64,000 nt of DNA from Catellatospora bangladeshensis. Lineage in GTDB: Bacteria; Actinomycetota; Actinomycetes; Mycobacteriales; Micromonosporaceae. The notes beneath the pieces are model-generated. The model worked only from the letters and a program-made list of their open reading frames with translations, was not told the DNA's origin and did not search any database. Below, piece after piece: positions 45,216 to 52,211 of the stretch (positions are counted from its first letter, which is position 1; the number at the start of each line of letters is the position of its first letter). The translations under genes were made by a program, and so were the position numbers. The stretch lies in the NCBI RefSeq assembly GCF_016862575.1, contig NZ_BONF01000008.1, positions 1 through 64,000 of the forward strand, written 5' to 3'.

Positions 45216-46292
45216 ATGTCGACTCTCAAGGTCACCGCGGAACGGCTGGTGATCCACCCGCACCCCAACGCCGACGCGCTCGAGCTCGCCGAGGTGGGAC
45301 GGCTGCGCGCCGTGGTCGCCAAGGGCGCGTACCGCACCGGCGACCACGCCGTCTACCTGCCCGAAGGCTCCGTGCTGCCGGAGCCGCTCATCGCCGAGCT
45401 GGGCCTCACCGGCCGCCTCTCGGGCGCGAACAAGGACCGCATCACCGCGGTACGCCTGCGCGGCGAGCTGTCCCAGGGCATCGTCTGCCGCCCGAAGGCG
45501 CTGGCCGACGTGGACCTCACCGCGGCGGCCGCCGCCGGGACGGACTTCGCCGAGCTGCTCGGCGTGGTCAAGTGGGTGCCGCCGGTGCCGGTGCACCTGG
45601 CCGGCGACATGGCGCCCGCGCCCGACCTGCTGCCCTGGCTGGAGGTGGAGAACATCCGCCGCTACCCGGACCTGTTCGTCCCGGGCGAGCAGGTGATCGC
45701 CACCGAGAAGATCCACGGCTCGGCCACGCTGATGACGCTGCTGGCCGCCACCGGCGAGGTGTACGCGTCCTCCAAGGGCTTCGGCAAGCAGCGCCTGGCC
45801 ATCAAGGAGGCGCCGCACAACCTCTACTGGCGCGCGATCCGCACCTACGGCGTGCCCGGCTTCGCGGCGGCGGTCGCCGAGGCGTTCGGCGCGAGCCGGG
45901 TGGGCGTGTTCGGCGAGGTGTTCGGCCGCGGCGTGCAGGACCTGCCGTACGGCGCCAACGCGGGCGTGCGGCCCGGTTACGCCGTGTTCGACGTCGCCGT
46001 GGACGCCGGGGACGGCGTGCGCTGGCTGGGGCTGGACGAGTACGCCCCGCTCGCGCAGGCGCACGGGGTGCCGCTGGTGCCGGTGCTGTTCCGGGGCGCG
46101 TACGACGAGGCGGCGCTGACCGCGCTCGCCGAGGGCGTCGAGACGGTGTCCGGCACCGGCGCTAACCTGCGCGAGGGCCTGGTGGTCCGGACGGCGCCGG
46201 AGCGCTACAGCGGCGTGACCGGCGGCCGTGCCATCGGCAAGCTGGTCTCCCCCGCGTACCTGACCCGCAAGGGCGGCACCGAGTACGAGTGA
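45216..46292 (+). CDS. RNA ligase, Rnl5 family (Deinococcus DraRnl-like)
   Basis: A 358-residue ATP-dependent RNA ligase. An N-terminal OB-like module (about 1-120, beginning STLKVTAERLVIHPHPNADALE) precedes the nucleotidyltransferase core. The nucleophile Lys165 is in TEKIHGSA (motif I), with GVFGEVFG (motif III region), EGLVVR (motif IV) and KLVSPAYL (motif V). With ATG 45216 as start the lysine falls at 165, the number I recall for the Deinococcus enzyme, which supports this start over ATG 45207. Such ligases seal 3'-OH/5'-phosphate nicks in RNA, including RNA bridged by DNA. No partner repair gene is adjacent. Confidence 0.88.
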   Translation: MSTLKVTAERLVIHPHPNADALELAEVGRLRAVVAKGAYRTGDHAVYLPEGSVLPEPLIAELGLTGRLSGANKDRITAVRLRGELSQGIVCRPKALADVDLTAAAAAGTDFAELLGVVKWVPPVPVHLAGDMAPAPDLLPWLEVENIRRYPDLFVPGEQVIATEKIHGSATLMTLLAATGEVYASSKGFGKQRLAIKEAPHNLYWRAIRTYGVPGFAAAVAEAFGASRVGVFGEVFGRGVQDLPYGANAGVRPGYAVFDVAVDAGDGVRWLGLDEYAPLAQAHGVPLVPVLFRGAYDEAALTALAEGVETVSGTGANLREGLVVRTAPERYSGVTGGRAIGKLVSPAYLTRKGGTEYE

Positions 46293-46369
46293 TCGGCCGC
46301 TGTTGATGTCACCGGTCAGCCTCAGCCGTTCGTACAATTAAACGCAAGGTTGACCGGTTACATTAGCGA

Positions 46370-46383
46370 TCAAGCATGCTTGA
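46370..46383. promoter_or_regulatory. Perfect 14-bp palindrome upstream of the Uma2 gene
   Basis: TCAAGCATGCTTGA lies 55 nt upstream of the start codon in a comparatively AT-rich stretch (46330-46390) that also contains TTGACC. It may be a repressor site within the promoter; no regulator gene is adjacent. Confidence 0.4.
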
Positions 46384-46438
46384 GCAGGCACGATTCGGGC
46401 ACTCGACCGTAGGCTGTGGCAGCGGCCGAGGAGGGGCG

Positions 46439-47059
46439 ATGACATCGACAGCGGAACGGCAGGCGACCAACGTGGACAGTGGCCACTTCGATCCGCTGAC
46501 CGATCTCGACGGTATGTGGACCGTCGATCTGGCAGCGCGCTACCTCCCCATCCCCGGCATGCCCCTGACGAAGTACGAGTGCTGGGACGGGCATCTCTTC
46601 ATGACTCCATACGAGAGTGTGCAGAACTCATACGGCGAGGCGGAACTGATCGGCCAGCTGAGGCCCGGCGCACGCGCCACCGGCTACTTCGTCTGCGGGC
46701 CGGTGAACCTCATGCTCGGCCTGCCGGGACGCTGGATCCAGCCCGACGTGACGGTGCTGGACGGTCCGGTGCGAGGCACCTGGGTGTCCAGCGAGCACGC
46801 CGTACTGGTGGCGGAGTTCGTGTCGCCTGGCAGCATCCGCCGCGACCGCATCGACAAGCCCGCCCGCTGCGCTGAGGCGGGCATCCCCTGGTACATGACC
46901 GTCGACCTGGACGAGGAGCGCGGGCGGGCCGCGGTCGAGCTGTTCGAGCTCAAGGACGGCCGATACCACCGAGCCGCGCTGAACCACGCCGGGAGCCGGT
47001 TCGAGATGAGCGACCCGTTCCAGGCTGGATTCGATCCGATCGAGCTGTTGATGCGCTGA
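46439..47059 (+). CDS. Uma2 family putative restriction-fold nuclease (DUF820)
   Basis: A 206-residue Uma2/DUF820 protein. KYECWDGHLFMTP, QPDVTVLD and LVAEFVSPGS with a following RIDKPARCAEAGIPWYMTVD show the PD-(D/E)xK-like core, though the usual final Lys motif is altered (EFVSPGS). ATG at 46439 has GGAGGGG upstream. Uma2 proteins are numerous in Actinobacteria and cyanobacteria; their function is not established. It looks monocistronic, with its own AT-rich promoter region. Confidence 0.82.
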   Translation: MTSTAERQATNVDSGHFDPLTDLDGMWTVDLAARYLPIPGMPLTKYECWDGHLFMTPYESVQNSYGEAELIGQLRPGARATGYFVCGPVNLMLGLPGRWIQPDVTVLDGPVRGTWVSSEHAVLVAEFVSPGSIRRDRIDKPARCAEAGIPWYMTVDLDEERGRAAVELFELKDGRYHRAALNHAGSRFEMSDPFQAGFDPIELLMR

Positions 47060-47078
47060 ACGCACTAATCTGGTGCTC

Positions 47079-47771
47079 GTGCGCTATGTGGTGATCACCG
47101 GGGTGTCCCGCGGCCTGGGCGAGGCCCTGGTCAACCAGTTCGAGACCGATCCGGAGACGGTCGTCGTCGCGCTCGGGCGCACGTTCAGCGACGCCCAGCG
47201 CATCGCCGCCGGGCCGCGCCTGATCCTGCGGCACTGCGACCTGGCCGAGCCCGCGAGCATGCCGCACGCCGCCGAGCTGAGCGAAACGCTCGCCGACGCG
47301 GACGAGGTGATCCTGATCCACAACGCGGCCGTGGTCGACCCGATCGGGCGGATCGGCGATCTGGCGGTAGACGATCTCGCCACGGCCGTGGCGGTGAACC
47401 TGACCGCGCCCATCCTGCTGACGAACTCGCTGCTGGCCGCCCTGCCGGACACCGCACGCGAGGTGCTGGTGATGTTCGTGTCGTCGGGCGCGGCCCACCG
47501 GATCATCGACGGCTGGTCGGCGTACTCGGCTACCAAGCGGGGAGCCGAGGAGTTCTTCGCCCACCTGGCGGAGCAGTACGCCGACGACCCCCGGGTGCGC
47601 GTCGAGGTGGTCAATCCGGGTGTGATGGACACGGGCATGCAGGAGACCATCCGGTCCGCCGACTTCGCCGGGCGGCAGCGCTTCCTGGACCTGTTCGAGA
47701 ACGACGAGCTGCCCGACCCGTCGGCGGTGGCCGCCCGGCTGGTCGAGGAGCACGTCACCCGACCCGCCTGA
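47079..47771 (+). CDS. Short-chain dehydrogenase/reductase (YueD/benzil reductase-like)
   Basis: A protein of about 230 residues of the classical SDR fold. It has the NAD(P) loop TGVSRGLG, NAA in LIHNAAVVDPIG, catalytic Ser in MFVSSGAA and YSATK with the Tyr-Lys pair, then NPGVMDTGM. The sequence around the N-terminus and NAAVVDPIG resembles Bacillus YueD and sepiapterin-reductase-like members, so reduction of a diketone or pterin side chain is possible. The start is uncertain: GTG at 47079 gives the usual N-terminus, and GTG at 47073 is two codons longer. Confidence 0.85.
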   Translation: MRYVVITGVSRGLGEALVNQFETDPETVVVALGRTFSDAQRIAAGPRLILRHCDLAEPASMPHAAELSETLADADEVILIHNAAVVDPIGRIGDLAVDDLATAVAVNLTAPILLTNSLLAALPDTAREVLVMFVSSGAAHRIIDGWSAYSATKRGAEEFFAHLAEQYADDPRVRVEVVNPGVMDTGMQETIRSADFAGRQRFLDLFENDELPDPSAVAARLVEEHVTRPA

Positions 47772-47832
47772 CCGGCAAGGACCGGCCGCGAAGATGTTTC
47801 GGATTACTCACGGGTAGGCCTAGACTGCGGCC

Positions 47833-49332
47833 GTGACCACCACCGCTTCCCTGCCGCCCGGCGCCAGCGTCGTCGAGGACGGCGAGCTGATCTCGACGAA
47901 TCCCGCCACCGGCGACGAGGTGGCGCGCCTGCCCGTCGCCTCCGCCGCGGACGTCAAGGCCGCCGTCGAGCGTGCCCGCGCGGCCGCCGCCTGGTGGGCC
48001 GGGCTGGGCTGGCGTGAGCGCCGCCGCCGCCTGCTGGCCTGGCGCAGCCTGCTGGTCAACCGGATCGAGGAGCTGGCCGAGCTGATCCACCGCGAGGGCG
48101 GCAAGCCGGTCGACGAGGCACTGCTGGAGGTCGTGGTCTCGGTAGACCACGCCGCCTGGGCCGCCAAGCACGCGCGCAAGGTGCTCGGCCCGCGCCGGGT
48201 GCGCGGCTCGCTGCTACAGCCGGAGTACGCGGCACACCTGGAGTACCAGCCGTACGGCGTCATCGGCGTGATCGGCCCGTGGAACTTCCCGATCTTCACC
48301 CCGTTCGGCTCGATCGCGTACGCGCTGGCCGCGGGCAACGCCGTGGTCTTCAAGCCCAGCGAGTACACCCCCGCCATCGGCCAGTTCTACGTGGACGCCT
48401 TCGCGCAGATCGTGCCGGAGCACCCGGTGCTGCAGATCGTGCACGGCACCGGCGAGGTCGGCGCGGCGCTGTGCCGCTCCGGCGTGGACAAGCTGGCCTT
48501 CACCGGCTCCGGGCGCACCGGCGCGAAGGTGATGGCCGCCTGCGCCGAGTCGCTGACCCCGGTGCTGATCGAGTGCGGCGGCAAGGACGCGCTGATCGTG
48601 GCCGAGGACGCCGACCTGGACGCCGCGGCCGAGGCGGCGGCGTGGGGCGCCAACTTCAACGCGGGCCAGGCCTGCGTCGGCATCGAGCGGGCGTACGTGC
48701 ACGAGCGGGTGTACGACGCGTTCGTCGCGAAGCTGGTGGCCCGCACCGAGCAGCTCACGGTCGGCGAGCAGGTCGGCCCGATCACCATGCCCGGCCAGCG
48801 CGACATCATCGCCCGGCACATCGAGGACGCGCTGAGCAGCGGCGGCCGCGCCCTGGTCGGCGGGCCGGACTCGGTGCGCGGCGCGTACGTCAAGCCGACG
48901 GTGCTGGTGGACGTGCCGGAGAGTTCGGCGGCGGTGCGCGAGGAGACCTTCGGCCCGACGATCACCGTCACCAAGGTGGCGAACGTCGCGGAGGCGGTCG
49001 CCCTGGCCAACGACACCGAGTACGGCCTGGGCTCGGCGGTGTTCTCCAAGCGTCAGGGCATGGCCATCGCGCGCCGCCTGCGCACCGGCATGACCGCGGT
49101 GAACTCGGCGTTCTCCTTCGCGGTGCTGCCCACGCTGCCCTTCGGCGGCGTCGGCGCATCCGGCTTCGGCCGCATCCACGGCGAAGACGGCCTGCGCGAG
49201 TTCACCCGCGCCAAGGCCATCGCCCGCCGCCGCCTGCCCAGCATCCCCGCCCTGCTCACCTTCGACCGCAAACCCGGCGGCGTAAAACTCGCCCTGACCA
49301 TCGTCAAGCTGCTCCACGGCCGCTCCCGCTGA
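47833..49332 (+). CDS. Aldehyde dehydrogenase family protein
   Basis: A 499-residue NAD(P)-dependent aldehyde dehydrogenase. GPWNFPIFTPFG is the cofactor-site region, and FTGSGRTGAKVM the nucleotide loop. The catalytic Glu is in ECGGKDALIV and the nucleophile Cys in NAGQACVGIER. PFGGVGASGFGR completes the family pattern. The substrate is unknown; the class resembles succinate-semialdehyde or long-chain aldehyde dehydrogenases. GTG at 47833 lacks a clear ribosome site. It is convergent with nucS, with a hairpin and a family-1 repeat between. Confidence 0.9.
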   Translation: MTTTASLPPGASVVEDGELISTNPATGDEVARLPVASAADVKAAVERARAAAAWWAGLGWRERRRRLLAWRSLLVNRIEELAELIHREGGKPVDEALLEVVVSVDHAAWAAKHARKVLGPRRVRGSLLQPEYAAHLEYQPYGVIGVIGPWNFPIFTPFGSIAYALAAGNAVVFKPSEYTPAIGQFYVDAFAQIVPEHPVLQIVHGTGEVGAALCRSGVDKLAFTGSGRTGAKVMAACAESLTPVLIECGGKDALIVAEDADLDAAAEAAAWGANFNAGQACVGIERAYVHERVYDAFVAKLVARTEQLTVGEQVGPITMPGQRDIIARHIEDALSSGGRALVGGPDSVRGAYVKPTVLVDVPESSAAVREETFGPTITVTKVANVAEAVALANDTEYGLGSAVFSKRQGMAIARRLRTGMTAVNSAFSFAVLPTLPFGGVGASGFGRIHGEDGLREFTRAKAIARRRLPSIPALLTFDRKPGGVKLALTIVKLLHGRSR

Positions 49333-49335
49333 CCC

Positions 49336-49350
49336 GGGGCCTGCGGCCCC
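49336..49350 (+). terminator. Small hairpin after the aldehyde dehydrogenase gene
   Basis: GGGGCC and GGCCCC pair around a 3-nt loop, 4 nt after the stop codon and immediately before the family-1 copy G. Confidence 0.5.
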
Positions 49351-49352
49351 AA

Positions 49353-49428
49353 GATCGCGTCGATCTTGCGCGAACTGTTAGGGATTCGTCCCTTTAGTGC
49401 GTGTCGCACCCACAGTTCACGCAAGATC
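49353..49428. repeat. Intergenic inverted repeat, family 1 copy G
   Basis: Arms at 49362-49378 and 49412-49428 pair except for one position that is a G-U wobble in the minus-strand RNA, the strand of nucS. The left extension AAGATCGCGTC is identical to copy B. It lies 20 nt from each of the two convergent stop codons. Confidence 0.9.
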
Positions 49429-49448
49429 GACGCACTAGGTAGGGCGCG

Positions 49449-50108
49449 TCAGAAGAGGGTGAGTTCGTCTTTCTTGGTGCCGCGGAGGCGGTCGTAGTCG
49501 ACTACGACGCAGCGGATTCCGCGGTCCTCGGCGAGGACGCGGGCCTGAGGCTTGATCTCCTGGGCGGCGAAGACGCCCGCCACCGGCGCGAGCAGGGGGT
49601 CGCGGTTGAGCAGCTCCAGGTAACGCGTGAGCTGCTCCACGCCGTCGATCTCGCCGCGGCGTTTGATCTCGACGGCCACGTGGGCGCCGGCGGCGTCGCG
49701 GCAGAGCAGGTCGACGGGGCCGATGGCGGTCATGTATTCGCGGCGGACCAGGCACCAGCCCTCGCCGAAGGTGTGGGGGGCGGCGGCGAGCAGCTCCTGG
49801 AGGTGGGCTTCGACGCCGTCCTTCTGGAGGCCGGGGTCGGGGCCGAACACGTGCGAGGTGTCCTCGAAGACCTCTTCGAGCTGGATGCGCAGCTCCTCGC
49901 CCGCCTTGTTGACCACGCGCCACACGCCGGGGGACTCCTCCAGGCGGCAGGGCGGGCTCATCCAGTTCAGCGGCTTGTACGCCCGGTCGTCGGCGTGGAT
50001 CGAGACCGAGCCGTCCGCCTTCACGATGAGCAGGCGCTTGGCGGACGGGAGGTGGGAGGAGAGCCGGCCGACGTAATCGACGGTGCACCGGGCGATGACG
50101 AGACGCAC
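49449..50108 (-). CDS. nucS: Mismatch-specific endonuclease NucS (EndoMS)
   Basis: A 219-residue nuclease of the actinobacterial and archaeal NucS family, which cuts both strands at mismatches in the MutSL-independent repair pathway. The N-terminal DNA-binding/dimerisation domain (about 1-110) is followed by a RecB-like nuclease domain with Asp133 (GPVDLLC), Glu147-x-Lys149 (VEIKRR) and Gln159 (EQLTRY). The C-terminal ELTLF ending fits the beta-clamp interaction motif. GTG at 50108 begins MRLVIARC, the usual family start. It is divergent from the DUF4126 gene. Confidence 0.94.
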   Translation of the reverse strand: MRLVIARCTVDYVGRLSSHLPSAKRLLIVKADGSVSIHADDRAYKPLNWMSPPCRLEESPGVWRVVNKAGEELRIQLEEVFEDTSHVFGPDPGLQKDGVEAHLQELLAAAPHTFGEGWCLVRREYMTAIGPVDLLCRDAAGAHVAVEIKRRGEIDGVEQLTRYLELLNRDPLLAPVAGVFAAQEIKPQARVLAEDRGIRCVVVDYDRLRGTKKDELTLF

Positions 50109-50180
50109 CGAAACAGCCTAAGGGACGCGTTCGTGACGTAGCGTTCGCATACCCTGGCGCGGACCGGGCATGCTGGGATC

Positions 50181-50786
50181 GTGCTCGAACTACTGACCGG
50201 CACGGGGCTGGCCACCGCGGCGGGGCTCAACGCCTACATCCCGCTGCTGGTGATCGGCCTGCTGGACCGGTACACGAATCTGATCAACCTGCCTTCCGCC
50301 TGGTCGTGGCTGGGCAACGGCTGGGTGCTGATGATCCTGGCCGTGCTCCTGGCGATCGAGTTCGTGGCGGACAAGGTGCCGGCGGTCGACAGCATCAACG
50401 ACGTGGTGCAGACGGTGGTCCGGCCGACCGCGGGCGGCATGGCGTTCGCCGCCGGGTCCGGCTCGGAGACGGTGACCGTGGCCGACCCGGGCACCCTGTG
50501 GACCGAGAAGCTGTGGATCCCGATCGTGATCGGCCTGCTCATCGCGCTCACGGTGCACGGCGTCAAGGCGACCGCGCGGCCCGTGCTGAACGTGGCCACG
50601 GTCGGCATGGCGGCGCCGGTGGTGTCGACGGTGGAGGACGGCGCCAGCGCCGGGCTCTCCGTGGTGGCGATCATCATCCCGTTCCTGGTGGTGCTGTTCC
50701 TGATCGGCTTCGTGTGGTGGGCGATGTCCATGTCACGGCGGCGGAGGCGGCGGCGCCGGGCGGTAGGTGCGCTTTCCGAAAAGTAG
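50181..50786 (+). CDS. DUF4126 membrane protein
   Basis: A 201-residue membrane protein. GLNAYIPLLVIGLLDRY and EFVADKVPAVDSINDVVQT are the DUF4126 signatures. Hydrophobic segments lie near 8-28, 45-62, 80-95, 112-130 and 158-185, and the C-terminus is Arg-rich. Function unknown. GTG at 50181 begins the conserved LELLTGTGLA start. Its stop codon lies 91 nt before the four-gene FtsK-like operon, so cotranscription is possible. Confidence 0.8.
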   Translation: MLELLTGTGLATAAGLNAYIPLLVIGLLDRYTNLINLPSAWSWLGNGWVLMILAVLLAIEFVADKVPAVDSINDVVQTVVRPTAGGMAFAAGSGSETVTVADPGTLWTEKLWIPIVIGLLIALTVHGVKATARPVLNVATVGMAAPVVSTVEDGASAGLSVVAIIIPFLVVLFLIGFVWWAMSMSRRRRRRRRAVGALSEK

Positions 50787-50877
50787 CCTCGCGCGCAGGC
50801 GTGGCGAAAGGGACGGAAACGGGCGAAAACGTCATACTTCGCGGAGGTAATCCCAACAGATCCCCCGTGGAGGTGCC

Positions 50878-51138
50878 GTGGCCAGCGTCGCCGAGGTCAA
50901 GGCTGCGATCGATGCGGCCATGCTGCATGTGCAGGAAGGCCAGGACGCGGTCCGTTCCGCCAACGACCGGCTCGGCGAGGCGCAGCTCAGCCTCGCCACC
51001 GCGGTGGAGGGTTCCGGGCACGAGGCCGTGACGGCCGCGCAGGCCGCGCTCGCCCAGGCCGCCTCGGAGCTCGAGGAGTGTCTGACGGCGACGCTGCACG
51101 CGGTCGAGCAGGCCGAGACCTACGTCGCGACGCTGTGA
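50878..51138 (+). CDS. 86-residue helical-hairpin protein, first gene of the FtsK-like operon
   Basis: A small acidic protein predicted to be two helices (about 3-43 and 48-84) joined by a VEGSGHE turn. The heptad-like Ala/Leu pattern (AQAALAQAASELEECLTATL) suggests a coiled-coil hairpin. Size and shape resemble WXG100 (ESAT-6-like) proteins, but there is no WxG in the turn. GTG at 50878 has GGAGGTG upstream. Its place before an FtsK-type ATPase gene suggests a substrate or partner of that motor; this is inference. Confidence 0.75.
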   Translation: MASVAEVKAAIDAAMLHVQEGQDAVRSANDRLGEAQLSLATAVEGSGHEAVTAAQAALAQAASELEECLTATLHAVEQAETYVATL

Positions 51139-51200
51139 GCCGGTGAGCCTGTCATGAGCGAGCGAATCATGCTGCCCGACACGTCCCGGGGGATGGCGTC

Positions 51201-52211
51201 ATGAGCCTGGTCCAGGATCTGGCCGACCAGCTGCGCGTGGCCCGCGAGGAGCTGCCGCTGCCCCAGGTGTCCGCCGCCGCCGAGCGGCTGCGCACCGCCA
51301 CCGGCCTGCTGGCCTGGGTGCTGCACCACAGCGCCACGCCGATCAGCGTGCCCGACCTGAGCCGCGCGGTGGAGCGGCTGGACCACGCCGCCGCTGCGCT
51401 GCGGGTGGCCCAGGACCGGCTCGACGAGTACGCGCTCGCGCTGGGCATGCCCGTCGACGCGCACGGCCGCGCCGACGAGTCCTGGCCCTCCGCGGTCCCG
51501 GCGCAGGCGGTGCGGGGCGAGGTCGCCGGGTCCGGCGACTGCCGCCTGGCCGACTGGTGGGGCGAGCGCGTCGCCCTGGTCACCGGTGAGGACTTCTCCG
51601 CCGCCACGCTGACCGCCGACCGGGCCGACGCCGCGCAGTCCAGCGTCGAGCTGCTGCGCCGCTGCGTGGTCGCGGCGCACGACGGCGACCGCCGCCGGCT
51701 GCACCGCCACCTCGCCGCCGCCGGGCCCGCCGTCGGGCTGGGCCTGTCGGCCGTCGCCCCGGCGCTGCTGCGCCAGCTCGCGATGGACCTGGTCGGCTAC
51801 CCGCCGCGGCTGGAGGACCTGGCGCGGGTACGCCGGGCCGCGCTCCCGCTGCCCGCCGAGCTGCTGCCCCAGCTGCCCACCGAGGCGGCCGAGGAGATCG
51901 TCGCGCGGATCTGCCACACCCGTCCGCAGCGCACGGCCGACCGGAGCCCGGTGCACCCGGTCGACTCCGCCACCGCCGCCGCGCTGCTGGTCGCCGCGCT
52001 GCTGCGGGCCAACGGCCGCACCGCCGACGAGCTGGCCCAGGTCATCGAGGCCGAGCGGGCCGCCGCCGGGGCGGCCCAGCAGCGCGCCGCCGAGCGGGCC
52101 GAGGTCAACCGGGCCGCGCTGCGCATCACCGACAGCGGCCGCCGCCGCTCCGCCGTCGACGAGCTGGGCCGGGTGCCCCGGCCCGCGGCCCGCCGTCGCA
52201 GCGGTGGCTGA
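51201..52211 (+). CDS. Helical hypothetical protein of the FtsK-like operon
   Basis: A 336-residue helix-rich protein. A coiled-coil-like N-terminal part (1-90, VAREELPLPQVSAAAERLRTA and RLDHAAAALRVAQDRLDEY), a middle domain (about 125-240) and a second Ala/Glu/Arg-rich helical stretch (265-315) are visible. I recognise no family. ATG at 51201 has GGGGGA about 7 nt upstream. Its last 8 nt overlap the start of the ATPase gene, so it is translationally coupled to it and probably a subunit of the same machine. Confidence 0.75.
   Translation: MSLVQDLADQLRVAREELPLPQVSAAAERLRTATGLLAWVLHHSATPISVPDLSRAVERLDHAAAALRVAQDRLDEYALALGMPVDAHGRADESWPSAVPAQAVRGEVAGSGDCRLADWWGERVALVTGEDFSAATLTADRADAAQSSVELLRRCVVAAHDGDRRRLHRHLAAAGPAVGLGLSAVAPALLRQLAMDLVGYPPRLEDLARVRRAALPLPAELLPQLPTEAAEEIVARICHTRPQRTADRSPVHPVDSATAAALLVAALLRANGRTADELAQVIEAERAAAGAAQQRAAERAEVNRAALRITDSGRRRSAVDELGRVPRPAARRRSGG

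Noticed and set aside
46293-47059. The AT-rich promoter and Uma2 gene as a transferred island
   Set aside because: The coding sequence is close in composition to its neighbours and there are no mobility genes, tRNA or direct repeats at its edges.
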